The notes under the pieces were generated by a model. It saw nothing but the letters and a program-made list of their open reading frames with translations, was not told the origin of the DNA and searched no databases. The position numbers were made by a program, and so were the translations under genes. Positions 11,200-23,065 of a DNA stretch of 64,000 nucleotides are shown here, piece after piece; position 1 is the first letter of the stretch; each line of letters opens with the position of its first letter. The stretch comes from Lunularia cruciata (lineage: Eukaryota; Streptophyta; Marchantiopsida; Lunulariales; Lunulariaceae): the NCBI GenBank assembly GCA_948567375.1, contig OX419756.1, forward strand, positions 37,240,552 to 37,304,551. Reading direction: 5' to 3'.

Positions 11200-13537
11200 A
11201 CCTTGGGTCGGGAACCGGAAGTACTCAAATGGGGTTACAAAGAGACAACTCCAAAGAAGGGCATCTTTAGAATAGGAAGCAAAGGTTGATACAAAGATGG
11301 TGTAACAACCTCTCTATGTGGCAAGCCAGTCAAGAACATACACTTCAAGAAATGGCGGAAGCAAGAGAAGAATACCTTGACAGTGACAAGAAACCAACAT
11401 GCAAAAGAAGTGGGAGTCAATTTTGAAATCAACTGAAGAATGACTACACTTTGATGTACTATAGCAGTCATCAAAGACTACAATTTTAGTTGTGACTTAG
11501 TTGCCAATAATTGTGAGGAAGGCCCCAAAGTTATGGGAAAGAGAGGAAATCCAACTTGATGGACTGAGTAATGGATTGGAAGTTAGTATTGGGGAAGGAA
11601 GTAGGAGAAGCAACTAGGGTCACTTTCTATAGGAAGTGTGACATTGCAAAAGAGATTGCAGAGATTTGAAATTTGTTCTTTGCTCCATGGACCAACAATG
11701 GCTACAAAATGGAGTCCTATTGGGACCCAATTAAGCAAATTCTTGTGGCTCATAGCCATGTTCAAGCCCAAGAAAATGACATGCAGCAAGCGGTCTCCTT
11801 CCACCAGATGTTTTCAGACAAGAAGGTGAACTGGGTGAAGTGTTCCCATTAGAGAAAAAGGTAGATGATCATAAATTGGAGGACCAATTTGCCACTACAC
11901 TACTTTGCACCGTTTGCAACACACTTCTACTTTGGATTAAACCTACTAACAATGGAGGAGAGGCAGCATATGGTTTTGCATTTCCATCATGATCTTTGAC
12001 AAGAAATGGATGAAGAGGAGCAAGGATACATTGTACAATTGTGAGCCAACAACAATCATTTCATCAAAATTGGACAAAGAGAGATGGTGGAAGGAAGAAG
12101 TCCAAAGATGAAGAAGAAGACTAAACCCAAAGAAGTAGCCTTACCCCAGCCACAAAAAAAGACCCAAAGACTCAATCTGTGAGGTAAGAAGATAGTGAAG
12201 GATGAGACTTTAGAGATAGAGTCTAAAGGAGAGATAGAGTCCAAAAGAGGAGACTCCAAAGAAGCTAAACTCACATTACAGAGTGAGGAGTCTGGGAGTG
12301 AGAGTGAAGGTGAAGATGAAGTCCAACAATTGGTTGAGACAAAAAAGGATGAGGTGTTTTATGCGGCAATTGATCTATGGAGGGAGGAGATGGCCTTGCT
12401 TAGAGTTGCCCATGGAGGAGATGGATGAAAAACCAAAGAAGGAAGACCGGAAGGGAGGAAGAGCCAAGAGGTCAATGACAGCTGAACCTATACGTCCAAG
12501 CTCAGTCTATAAGGAAGAATTAAGCTCGGAAGGAATGTCATTGAGGGCACAAAGATTGAGACTTTGGGGGAAGGCTCTGGCGGAAGAAGCATCGATGGCA
12601 GCAAAGTACAAAGAAGGAGCCCAAGATGAAGAAGACTTTGATGGGATGAAGTACTTATTGCACATTATGAGTTCATTGTTGGAGCTACTGAAGAAGCAAA
12701 AGAAGGTGATCTAGCAAGATCATGTGGAGGTGAAGAATGAGTTGCAAGTGGTGAAGTATCTACTAGATGAAGTAAAGGAATTGAAGGAGATTATAACTCA
12801 AAGAGAAGAAGAAGCTAACAAACTTTGAGTGGATGTAGTCTTGAAGGAGAAGACTTTAGAGAATTTGCAAGAGAGTTTTGAGAAGTGTGGAAGAGAGATG
12901 TACAGTCAAGCCAAAGAGTTGAAAGACTAGACAGCCTTGTTGGCAAAGATGAAAGGTGAAGTCAGAAAAGTTTGCATTGAAAGCATTCATGTGAAGGCAA
13001 TGGCGATGGTGATGGAACATGAGTTAGAGAGCCTGAAGAAGAGTACGGAAGGGAAGGATCAAGCATGGCAGAGGGAGTTGGTGATCCAACACCAAGAGGA
13101 GGAAAGATTGAGAAGCTTGGTAAGAAGTGTTGAGGTGTAGAGTGCTCAGTATGTGGAGGAAAAGAAGATGCTTGCAGCCTAGTACGAAGACAAGTTGAAG
13201 ATGTACATAGAAGAGTTGAAAGCAAAACAATCTCAAGGGTATGGATAAGAGTCAATAGGAGAAGTTGTTGGAAGACTACGATCAATGCTTAGCACAAAAT
13301 CTGAGGGAAAGTTGTACAAAGCAAGACTACATGAATTGAAGTTTCAAGTGCAGGAAAAAAGAAAGAGGAGAGCAAAAGATGTAGATATGAACACTTTGTT
13401 GATTTGTTTGAGTGAACAAGTAGATAGGAAGATACTTGAGGTAGGAGACAATGTAAGTTTTAGATTAGACTTAGTAAATTCAGAGTTAGAGAGACTTTAA
13501 AGCAATGTGAAGGAAGATAAGAAGTCCAAAGTTGTAG
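11200..13537 (+). pseudogene. N1 coiled-coil protein gene remnant
   Basis: The frame is broken repeatedly, but the pieces line up with N2. 11690-11810 gives WSPIGTQLSKFL and AMFKPKK. 12195-12430 gives an acidic Ser/Glu-rich stretch (ESGSESEGEDEVQQLVE). 12900-13500 gives Lys/Glu-rich heptad-like sequence (MEHELESLKKSTEGKDQAW, then LHELKFQVQEKRKRR). I do not recognise the family. It could be a Gag-like structural protein of a non-autonomous retroelement, or an unrelated transposon protein. The same order (globular part, acidic linker, coiled coil) is seen in N2 and N4. Confidence 0.6.
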
Positions 13538-13542
13538 AAGTA

Positions 13543-14180
13543 TGTGACAACCCGGCAAATATCACTTTTGCGGTAATCGGGTAAGTAAAGTTTGTTCCCG
13601 TAGAGATACAATCCAGAATTGGTCAAATACGAAGTCAAAAGTCACAATTGCAGTTCTTCTTGATTGCTTCTTTAATCTCTCAGGTAGAAACTACACCCAT
13701 AAGAGAGTAACAAGCTCACAATCTTGACAACTTGTCACGAATACACACACATAATCACAACATAGTCAATTCTGTCCAATCGACTCTTGATTGTGATGAT
13801 TCAGATTCTCCCGAAGATGGCACTTCACTGCAAAGACCAACTTTGCCTCAGAATTGTGTTCCACCCCTCCACTGAAGGCACAACTTCCTCGATCAAAATT
13901 GCTTCACACCAACTTTGTGCTGCACTCACCAATGCAGAATACTAACAACACTACAAGTCCTCTCAGATCTGTCAAGGCATTGCTCCGATGCACTTCACTC
14001 AGGATCAAACACACAGAATGAAGATCAAGGCTGCAGATTCCAACATCCACAAGCACATTGACTTGCTCTTCAGAATTCTACACACACTCACAAACACAAA
14101 CACAAAATTGACAATCAGAATTAAGCTTAAGTAACAAGTATTGAGAACAGCACTTTGCTTTATCTATCTTCAGATATCCC
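13543..14180 (-). repeat. N-family 3' terminal segment (copy in N2)
   Basis: The same segment occurs in N1 (16320-16973, opposite orientation), in N3 (40927-41560) and, diverged, in N5 (from about 38790). Shared landmarks are aaatatcacttttg, gtagaaactacac, aagagagtaacaagc, and the 'tcaaggcattgct' block followed by 'gatcaaacacaca'. It ends in the element terminus and carries no coding sequence that I can see. Confidence 0.88.
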
Positions 14181-14228
14181 GCCAAAAGTTTCTTCCTCAT
14201 CATGGCCTCCTTTGTCTGGAGTCTTTCC

Positions 14229-15900
14229 CTATGTCATCAGCTCCTTCATCCAAAGTCGCGATCTTTGTATCTTCATAGTGTCAGCACTATCTTCATCTTG
14301 GCCTCTTGAACTCGGGCCCGCGGGATATTCCTTCTTTGCTTCGGGTTTTGGCTTGTTCTCCACCATTACCTCGCCAGCTTCACTCACCACCACCGATTGC
14401 TGGACTTTAGGCTCTCCCTCACTTTCACTACCCGACTCCCCTCTCTTCAACGTGAGCTCTTCTTCATCTGAGTCTTCTTCTTGCGACTTAGTTTCTTCAT
14501 CCGACTCCGATCCCAAAGATGCTCTTCTCACAACGTTAGTGGTCTTCAACATCAGCCTCCGAGTCTTACGTTGGATGGGCGATGGTTTAGCTTCTTTGGG
14601 TTTACTTCGCTTCTTTGTCTTTGGACTGGCAACATCTTTGATCTTCCACTGTCCCGTTCTCGCAAAGTATTCGTCATTTGCCCTCAGCTGAAGCATGTAC
14701 TATTGCTCCTCTTTGTCGGCTTCTCATCTCAAATCAGGATGTATGTGGGAGACCATACGATGCCTCTCATCTTCAGAGAGCAAGTTTAGGCCAAAGTAGA
14801 AATGTGCTGCAAATGGCACAAAATAATGCGGTGGCGAGCCCATTTGCCAATTCACTACCATCTGCCTGGTTCGGTGATGGAAACACTTTGCCCAATTCAC
14901 AGGTACACCTGCAAACATCTGGTGGAAGAAGACCGCCTGCTGCATGGTTACATACGTTGTTCGCTCTGGCTTGAACATGGCCATCATTGCCCCTACGATA
15001 CTTCTTCAGATCGGGTCCCAATAGGACTCCACCTTGTAACCATTTGTACTTCTTGGAGCAAAAAACAAATTGCAAATTTTTGCCGTCTCCTCTGCAGCAT
15101 CACACTTCCGATAGAAGGTGATTCCTGTCGGCTTCTCTCCCCAGGACCAACTTCCAATCCGACTCAATCCATCGAGCCGGATTGCCTCTCTTCCCCTCTA
15201 CTTTGGGACCCTCTTCACAATTACTGGCAGCAATTTCTGCCATTACTCTTGGGAAACTGAAATTCCAGTTCTAAGCTAAAAAGGTGATACGAAGTGTCAC
15301 CAAGACTTTGATCCTCGCTACTACATCTACCCTTTGAATTGCAAAACCTCTCACTGCCAGCGCGTTGGCCACCTTCTTCCCCATGATTTGTTCTCTTGTT
15401 CTATGCTGTTGGAAGATCAGCCCCTCTCCTGGACGAGACACTCCAACTACCTCAGGGTTTCGGAAAATTTCACTCTCGACGAGCTTCCGGACACGCATTC
15501 CTGTAGGATGACTACTCAAAGGAATTGGAAATTTACTCAGCAAATTCAACTTCCCCTTGCGCATTTGCAATTTTATATTGCCCCGAATCGTAGTCATTCT
15601 TCAGTCAATTTTGTTGGTGATTTTCTCTCTTCTTCGTGCACTCCCGGTCACTATCAAGACATGATTCTTCTGCCCCCGCCGTTTCTTGAAATATACTTTC
15701 TTGCCACGTACAGAGGTTGTTAAATGGTCTTTGTCTTTCCTGCGTTTTCCAACCTGAAGACAATGATCTTCGGCCTGTTTCCGGTGTACTCCTCTTCCGA
15801 GTAACTCCATCATTGGATCCGATGTCAGCTTCTTTGGCTTTCCTCTGAAGTTAATTTTGCCTCTTCTTTGTCCGCAATTTGACTTTTCTGTGCTTACTTC
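14229..15900 (-). pseudogene. N2 basic and acidic multidomain protein gene remnant
   Basis: On the - strand the pieces in order are a basic N-terminus with KKVYFKKRRGQKNH (15813-15601), a middle part with GNPARWIESDWKLVLG around 15190-15130, a part with TYVTMQQAVFFHQMFAGVPV and then FVPFAAHFYFGLNLL (14987-14724), and an acidic Ser/Glu-rich segment (14696-14229). I do not recognise a catalytic domain. Several shifts and stops interrupt it. The Trp- and Phe-rich middle part may be a capsid-like or DNA-binding fold; this is a guess. It is closer to its intact ancestor than the N1 copy is. Confidence 0.6.
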
Positions 15901-15977
15901 GTCTCTTAAACCCTACTAACCATAAAAAAACAAAAAATGTGGGTACCACAAAGTAGGACTACAGGTGTTTTTTCAGA

Positions 15978-16319
15978 TCAATTATTTGAGACAATAGAGA
16001 AGAGTGGGTCAGGAGATAAAGAGTTAGATAAGTAAACCACTAGTGCAATTGTAGTTTGTAGAATTAGTAGAATTAGCAAAGGAATTAGTAGAATTAGATA
16101 GACCCAAAGAAGGAGAAGTGATAGGAGGATCATCGGGTTTGGAAGCCAAAGAAGAGGTTGACATCGGATTGGAGTAGGAACAGATTTGAGATTTGAAGAG
16201 GTAGATATGAAGACGTGCATTGTCATTTTGGATCTATAGGTTTGTAGAGTTGTTAGAACAGTATTTTTTTTTGTAGAACTATTGATTACTCTACTATTTA
16301 AAGGAGGCATTTGCAATAA
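15978..16319 (+). other. N1 region between the N2 insertion and the 3' terminal segment
   Basis: This is the continuation of N1 after N2. It reads as AG-rich sequence in + orientation (gaattagtagaattag repeats near 16050-16100). It probably encoded the end of the coiled-coil protein and its 3' flank. No intact frame remains. Confidence 0.5.
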
Positions 16320-16973
16320 AATGTTATTCAATATTCATAATTTCTGAAGATAGATAAAGCAAAGTGCTGGTTTTAGTGCTCATTGCTTGAGCTTAATTCT
16401 GAGTATCAAATTGGTGTTTGTGCTTGTGAGTGTTGGGAGAATTTTGAAGTGAAAATTAGTGTGCTTTTTGGATGTTGGATTCCGCAGCCTTGATCTTCAT
16501 TTTGTGTGTTTGATCTTGAGTAAAATGCAATCAAAGCAATGCCTTGATAGATCTAAGAGGAATTGTGGTGTTGGTAGTATTTTAAATTTCTAAGTGCAGC
16601 ACTGAGTTGAAGTGAAGCAATTTTGATCAAGGAAGTAGTGCCTTCAATGGACGGGTGGAACATAATTTTGAGGTGAAGGCGCTTTGCAGTGAAGTAGTCA
16701 TCTTCAGAGGAATATGAATCATCACAATCAAGATTTGTTTGGACAAAAATTGATGGAGTTGTGATTAGTGAGTGTTAATTTGTGACAAGATTGAAAGTCA
16801 GTGCTTGTTACTCTCTTTTGGGTGTGGTTTCTACCCAAGAGACTAAAGAAGAACTCAAGAAGCACTCATTGTTACTATTTGCTTTGTATTTGAACATTTT
16901 TTACTTGTATTTTTATGGTAATGAACTATACTTATCTAATTACCGCAAAAGTGATATTTGCCAAGTTGTCACA
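16320..16973 (+). repeat. N-family 3' terminal segment (copy in N1)
   Basis: It is the reverse complement of 13543-14180 and 40927-41560 in sequence, and it is oriented with the N1 gene. It ends ...AGTTGTCACA at 16973, followed by the duplicated bases accag. Confidence 0.88.
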
Positions 16974-17460
16974 ACCAGCAATGATTGTTCCCAAATTTCA
17001 TACCATGTGAGGGCTTTATTGGTCAAGTACTCGCACACAAACACACTAGCAAAAAGATCAATGATCTCCATTGTGAATAATCAAAGGTATTGATTCATTC
17101 TTAAAATCCAATTTTCCACTATTCCCATGGAATGTTGTTCCTTGTAAGACTCGATGTTGCATGTCTTCTTCATTTGTAGTAATAATGTTGCCTAGTTGTT
17201 GATAGGAATTGGTGTCATTGGCATGCATAACTCTCCAAGTACTTTGATTGTTGGTATTGGTTGTTGAGACTGCTCCACTTCTTGCATTACTTGATCCTTC
17301 TTGACAACACATACTTGATTTTTCAATTCCTCCATGGTCATCTTGATTTCTTGAAACTCGTTCAACATCCCTTGCATTCCTTGCATCAACTCGTGCAATT
17401 ACAGATCCATGCTTCCTCCACACAATTGATGTTCACTTGCTACTTCCTATTTCAATAGAA
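16974..17460 (-). pseudogene. E1 gag, N-terminal part
   Basis: On the - strand 17398-17192 reads MHELMQGMQGMLNEFQEIK followed by TMEELKNQV, a short coiled coil typical of the start of chromovirus Gag. It continues in another frame as PIPTIKVLGEL. It is separated from the rest of gag (11084-10430) by N1. The stretch 17460-18008 between this and the primer-binding site is leader or early gag in poor condition. Confidence 0.65.
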
Positions 17461-18008
17461 TGATAACTCAGGAGGATGCACAAACTATGGGGACTACAAT
17501 TGGAACCTCAGAGGCCATCACTTGTTGATAATATTCCTCATCAAAATTGTGGATTACAAAATCCCTAAACATCACTTTTGGTCTAACTACGTAATGGATT
17601 TCTACTTGCGTGTTGAAAGGGTGAGGATTTGGTACATTCAGATCCATAACATCATAATAGAATATAGATTGTCAAATCCCACCCTCTGTTGTATACCACC
17701 ATAGATAGAATCATCGGGTTTGGTGAATTCATCACTCTGTCCATGAATTCTACTCCAAAGTGATAAACTAGCAATACTCTTATTTGCTCACGCTGGATGT
17801 ACATAATCTTGATGTGGAATGGATTCAAGTATCCATGGGAATGGGAAGCTAAGTGTAGGAAATTGTCCTCCCGGTATATCCATCCCATCCGCTCTCTAAG
17901 CCCTTCTCAAGTCTAGCAATTGCACTATGTCTCCACCTCAAATACTCAATTTCAATAGCTTGTGTTCTTCCAAGAAGGGCGATCCACTCTCTTGGATTAT
18001 AATATTTA

Positions 18009-18019
18009 CTCTAATACCA
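18009..18019 (-). other. E1 primer-binding site (initiator Met tRNA type)
   Basis: On the - strand TGGTATTAGAG lies one base inside the 5' LTR end. It differs by one C-to-T change from TGGTATCAGAG, the standard plant initiator-methionine tRNA complement. Confidence 0.85.
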
Positions 18020-18020
18020 T

Positions 18021-18783
18021 TGTAATACTCCAAGGACAAGAGAACTCTTCAAGAGAGATACAAGAGAAAAAACACACATTTCACACTCAATCCTCCGATG
18101 CCCCAAAGGAGCACCTTCTCTTTATTATATAGCCAAGGAGTCTCCTCCAAGGAAGCTCCACCATAGGATTAGGTACATGGATAGGTGACCTGTCAGCAAG
18201 CTCCACCCTTAGATTACTTTCTTGGATGGGTGGCATGTCGGTCCTAGTCCCATCTGGTTGGTCAAATATGCTTTGACCGGAAGGATCTTTTAGGGAATCT
18301 TTTAGGGAATCTTCCTATATGAATCTCAAAATCACGTGGGTGAGGTACCACTGGAAAGCTCTCAGAGAGAAAAACCCAAGGGAAGGGAAGGCCAGCCTTT
18401 GGACCTACGGAGGGATCCACACATTTTTGAGGCCTAGTTCATCCGTTTAGGCCTCCAAAATTGCCTCTAAAGTTTTCAAGCCTATTTTGGCTTCTGCACT
18501 ATTAGTAAAAGCAATCTTTTGGTGATACCTCTATCTGATCTATGTTCCCCATCATGTGTAATATCCTTCCAGATGTCACCACCCCAAGTTTCACCTCTAG
18601 ATCGTATGCCTCACTATTGATTCTGAAGTTTCCAAGCATGTTTTGGTTTTTGGCCTATTATTAGAAGTACTCTTTTGGTGATACTTCTAGCTTATCTCCT
18701 TAGTCTATCATGTATAACATCCTTTCAGATGTTACCAAACTAAATTTCATATCTAGATCATCTATCTAGCTATTGGTATAACA
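18021..18783 (-). repeat. E1 5' LTR
   Basis: TGTAATACTCC...GTATAACA on the + strand, followed by the duplicated acttc (18784-18788). It is nearly colinear with 6243-6996, with small insertions and deletions (for example a repeated 'ttagggaatctt'). Confidence 0.92.
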
Positions 18784-18788
18784 ACTTC

Positions 18789-19210
18789 TTACAAAAAAGA
18801 TGATCCTAATTTTAATATAAAATAAACCTACATATAATTAATTTTAGACTTAAAAAAAATATTTTTTTCATTATAATTCTTATATCTATCTCCTAGTAAA
18901 ATTAACATATCTATACATAACCATACATTTAAATCATAGCTTGAATATTTTAGGATATCAATCATAAGTCATTTGATATACAATAAACATAATTGATTCA
19001 TAGTTTAGTACACATTTTTCCTAAAAGTCATGTTATAGTTATTCCTTATTAGGATAATAGTTTTTTATTGATAGTAGAACTCTAATAACCAATACATTGG
19101 GATTTTATACATGATCTAAACTAAATAAAATCTTAGATTATTTGAAAACTTGATATTTTATTTCTTTAATTCTATTTCATGAGTTACTTTTGATAATGTA
19201 TGATGATGTT
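18789..19210. other. AT-rich flank of E1, no feature recognised
   Basis: Very AT-rich DNA without a readable frame. It is continuous with the pre-insertion sequence left of E1 (6167-6242). Confidence 0.55.
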
Positions 19211-19319
19211 TGTTGTGCATACCTTTTACAAAATTGGATTTTTCTCTTCTTCACAAGAGATATGTTAGGATCATTGCTTGTTATGGGAAGGAAACCTCTT
19301 AGTTGAGTTTCCTTTTGGA

Positions 19320-20300
19320 GTTGTGCCTATACATACAATGGTATGAAGGGAACAAGTAGAAAGCCAAAGGCACTCTGAAGGAAGAATGCCAAAGGAATCA
19401 AGTCTAAAGGGTAGTCAAAGGCAAAGAACTCAAGGACAATGGACCTTTGGACCCAAAGATTGTAGATCAATTTAAATGTGCCGCCACTTGGATAAAGAAC
19501 TCTAGCCAAAGACCATTTACATTCAATGAAAGGCTTGCATGTGTGAGAGTGACTTCTCACCTATTTATTGAAAAATCCTGGAAATAAAATCAAGTGCACA
19601 CATGGAGCAGTTCACTTCTAGCTAACATTCTCAGTCTTGAAGCTAAAGAGCAAGTAGTATTTAAACCATAAGAGTCTTTGTAGTTTTTCATCACCCTTTG
19701 TAGTTGTTTGTTTTTTACCTTTGCACTTGATAGAAACCATGGTGTTTTTCCAAAAAACCATGAGAATGATGCCTAAGGCAATCCTTTTCTCTCCAATGGT
19801 GAGCAAGTAGGCACTTTATTATAGGAAGGATTTGGTCCAAAGCAAGCATCTCTCCTTCTTGCTCTTGAATTAGGATCTAAGTGATTTTAGGATTATCCAT
19901 GAGATGAAAGAGAGGAAGAATAGAGCCACAAGAGATCTAAGAGAGAACCTCCTTCACTTGGACAAAGGAGAATTGGAGAAATTTTCTTGGCCTAGATGAA
20001 GATTAAGTAGGGAGTATAATATTGGATACCAAGTTTTTGTGCATAAGACAAGGAGCTGAATAACCAAATTGTTGCATCCTTTGGGGATAAGAGGTCCACC
20101 AACAATGGTTGGAGTGTAGGACATTCTAAGAACCCAACCCAAAGAGCAAGTGTGGAGGTGATAGTGAACTATTTTGACCAAAAAGGATGACTCGCCTTAA
20201 CAACAACCAAGTAATCTTCTTCAAATACATGCATCAAGAAGAGCCGGTCAAAACATGTTCTACTTGCAAGCAAGGAGCATGTGTAAAGAGTTTGAAACAG
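19320..20300 (+). pseudogene. N4 gene remnant, 5' part
   Basis: Broken + strand sequence reading Lys-rich and Ser/Gly-rich segments. Its spacing and phrases (for example around 20010-20110, cf. 'ggggttggttcttagaat' style blocks) place it opposite the middle of the N1 gene. No intact frame of useful length survives. It stops at the solo LTR insertion at 20305 and resumes at 23070. Confidence 0.45.
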
Positions 20301-20304
20301 ACAG
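20301..20304. other. TSD acag of the solo M LTR, left copy
   Basis: The bases acag here and at 23066-23069 immediately flank the TG...CA boundaries, a perfect 4-bp duplication. Confidence 0.85.
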
Positions 20305-23065
20305 TGTCGTCAAGGAAATAGTCTATGTGGGACATTCATACCATTTGGTGTGAGTTTATGTTATGGTGAGCTCAGAAGTTTTGTGTGTTATAGTATGCCT
20401 TGGGAGCTAAAGTTTGTGCTACTATGCCTCGAAAGCAAAGTTTTGTGTTACCTTGCCTCGGAAATATTTCATGTTGTAGTAAGCGCAGAAGTGTGTTTTG
20501 TGTTATTGTATACCGGAAGTATCTTATGTTATAGTCAGCTTGGGAGTTTATGTTACTATAAATAGAAGAAGAAAGGGGAATGGACAAAAGAAAGAGGGGA
20601 GTTGGAAGGATGGAAAAAAAAGGGAAGGGACAGATGAGTGAGGCAGGAAGGATTTTCAAAGAGAAAAGGAAAGGGTCTGGTAGGTATAGAAGGGGATTTA
20701 TTGAAGGAAAGGGTTTTGGGACTCTAACAGGACAGAGGAAAGGGATTTTTTAGGGCAAATGTTTTGTGTGACAGGAAGAGGAGAAGAATTGAAGGAGTTA
20801 TTGTGTTCTGGCCGGGACAAAGAGGAAGAAAAGGTGAAAGGAATTATCGAGAAGAGAGAAGAAGGGTTTAGCCATGTGCAATAGGGAAAGACAAAGGAAT
20901 TATCTAGAAGGGAGAGACATTCAGCCAGCAAGAAAATCAACAAGGGAAAAGGTGAAAGGAATTATCAAGAAGAGAGAAGAAGGGTTCATCTAGGAGCAAC
21001 AGGGAAAGATAGAGGAATTATTGAGAAGGGAGAGAGGTTCAGCCAGGAAGAAAATCAACAAGGGTTTTGGTGAGAGGAATTATTGAAGAGAGAGAACAAG
21101 GGTTCAGCCATGAGCAAACTGGAAGGAAGAAAGTTGAGAGGGAAAGTACTGGCCCCGATAGGAATTGAGGAGAATTTTTGAGAGACAAAGGTTGGTTGTG
21201 CAAACTGTTTTGGAGAGTGCAGCAAAGGCAGCAAGAATTGAAGGATCAGGGCTTGGACGTGATAGTGACAACAATTATAAGAAGAGAAACTGGGCAGGAG
21301 AAATTTCCGAGAGAGAAAAGGCTTTGGTCTATACAAAGGAGAGAGATTTTGAAGGCAAGTTTTGTGTGACGAGAATAAGAAGAAATATTAAAAGGGTCAG
21401 GGTTTGATGCAAGAGAGAAACTGGAAGGAGAAATTTTGATAGAGAAGACTTGGGCATGTGCAAGGTTTTGAGAGTGAAGTGGCTACAGGGAAGAAAATCT
21501 TGAGAAAAGGACTTGGCAATGTTGGGCTTTGGAGAGAGTTGCAAGGAAAGAATCAATTGAAGGAAAGACTTGACCTTTGCATGGATTTTGGGAGAGAGAG
21601 TTTATTTCAAAGGAGATGGGGTTGGTTGCCAAGACAAATGGATAGAGAAGAGAGAGAAAATGTTATTTCCCTATGAAATTTTATGTAGAGAGGGATTAGC
21701 ATTCAAAGGAAGATAATAGGGTTTGGTGTTTTGGAATAGGAAGTATAGATATTTGAATGAGTTTAGACTTAGAAAAGAGAAAAGAGAAGAGAAATTGGTG
21801 TTTGTGATAGAGGAGAATTTTGAATGAGATAAGGCAGGCTGTGAGAGAGAGAGAGAGAGAGGGATTTCCCAAAGGTGATGGAGTTTTGCTGGCCTACGCA
21901 GAGAGCAAGCAAAGGGACAGAAATTTTTGAGAGAGGATTCTACTAAGAACAAGAAGAGAGTGAAAAAAAATTTTAAGGAGAAGGATCTGGCTGTAAGAAG
22001 GGATCAGGAATTTCTCAAAAGGAGAGGTTGTTTGTTGGAAGCAGAAAGGAAGAGCTTCATTTTAAAGAGAAGAGGGCAGGGGAGAGAAGGAATTTTGTGT
22101 TCTTATGTGATAGGGGAATTAATATTGAAGGCTGAAGAGAGCATAGGCAAAGAACTTCAAAGGTGAGAGAGGTTGCTTGCCTGCATAGAGAGGAAGCATC
22201 AAAAGTGAATTGAGGTCTGGACAGAGGAACCCTTGAGGGGAAGGTCTGGATTGGATAGAGAGAGATGGCAGAAGTACCTGGAGAATGAAGGGTTGGGATG
22301 GACAGAGATAGAGGACAATGAGAGAAAAATTTTGAAGTTGGCCATTGGAAATGGGACAGGACGGAGGGGAGAAGTCTCAAAGGAGAACCTACCGGACAGA
22401 GAAGAACTGGAGAAAATCTCAAAAGCAGCTATGGCAGAACAGGAAGACAAAGGGTTGTAAGGGATAGGGGTTAGAACCTGGTTGATTTCACTTCTTCTTT
22501 TACATGCTGGACAGTTGAAAAACTTTAGGTGTGGTCACTATATGGTCTGGAGCTGATTGGCTTTCCACAAAAGATTTATAAACTGCAAGGCTTGGTATTG
22601 TGATTCATATGTAGTTCTCCTTGATTGAATGTGAATATTTTGATCCATGAATAGTGTCAAGGAGAGGACTCCATTCTCAGAGCTCCCAATCCAGCTACAC
22701 AGGCAGGTCCTACCACTGACCTGGTCATAGTGATCTGAAACTAGCCATAGGGCTTGTGCCTGGTTAGACAAAATCCACCACCACCCCATTAAATACAAAT
22801 CCAATATTAATTGAACTTGAATATTAGCAAGTGAAACTTGAAGATCAAGATTATCCCTATGAAACCCAACACAAGAAATATTAAGAGCAGCCTATGCTCA
22901 GGAGCAGTTGTAGCCAAGCTGCTCTAGCAAGAAGGAGATTGCCATCCAGGCAAGAGGAGAGACAGGTTCTGATTACAAAAAGTTTGAATCATTGACAAAC
23001 AGAGCAATCTAAGCACAAGCAGCCAGGTGCCAGCACATTCTCAAGACCAAACAATCCATGCAACA
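20305..23065 (+). repeat. Solo LTR of the long-LTR family M, sense +
   Basis: On the + strand it runs TGTCGTCAAGGAAATAG...CCATGCAACA. Its reverse complement aligns with 56265-58832 (for example TCTTGAGAATG...CACCTGGCTGCTTGTGCTTAG near 23030) and more loosely with the LTRs of M1. It is purine-rich on the + strand and includes a roughly 115-bp direct duplication at about 20830-21065. No internal region is present, so it is a solo LTR left by LTR-LTR recombination. Confidence 0.88.

Larger units (their letters stand above)
13543..15950 (-). mobile_element. N2: sister copy nested in N1, TSD aagta
   Basis: On the - strand it begins TGTGGTACCCACATTTTTTG (15950 downward) and ends ...CCGGGTTGTCACA (13543). 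Perfect 5-bp duplications aagta lie at 13538-13542 and 15951-15955. The body codes on the - strand, and the 3' segment 13543-14180 is the counterpart of 16320-16973. It is 2.4 kb long. Compared with N1 it lacks much of the coiled-coil part, so it is probably an internally deleted derivative. Confidence 0.9.
11085..16973 (+). mobile_element. N1: one-sided element of unknown class, + orientation
   Basis: It begins TGTTGTACCCACATTTTTTG and ends ...GCCAAGTTGTCACA, and near-identical 5-bp duplications (accaa/accag) flank it. It carries remains of a gene for an acidic coiled-coil protein (+ strand) and a roughly 650-bp 3' segment (16320-16973) shared with N2 and N3. There is no second copy of that segment at the 5' end, so it lacks an LTR pair. 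N2 is inserted at 13542. Without N2 its length is about 3.5 kb. Confidence 0.82.
6243..18783 (-). mobile_element. E1: complete but decayed Ty3/gypsy chromovirus with TSD acttc
   Basis: Two LTRs (6243-6996 and 18021-18783) in direct orientation enclose a body coding on the - strand, with perfect 5-bp duplications acttc at 6238-6242 and 18784-18788. A Met-type primer-binding site adjoins the right LTR and a polypurine tract adjoins the left one. So the right LTR is the 5' LTR. The order on the - strand is gag, protease, RT, RNase H, integrase, chromodomain. Element N1 (with N2 inside) splits gag. Confidence 0.93.

Noticed and set aside
12962-13285. - strand frames opposite the N1 coiled-coil region
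   Set aside because: Shadows of the Lys/Glu-rich + strand coding sequence (Leu/Ser/Phe-rich antisense).
13543-16973. A 3.4-kb DNA transposon with 650-bp terminal inverted repeats
   Set aside because: The inverted segments belong to two elements (N1 and N2), each with its own 5-bp duplication. N3 shows the same single-ended structure elsewhere.
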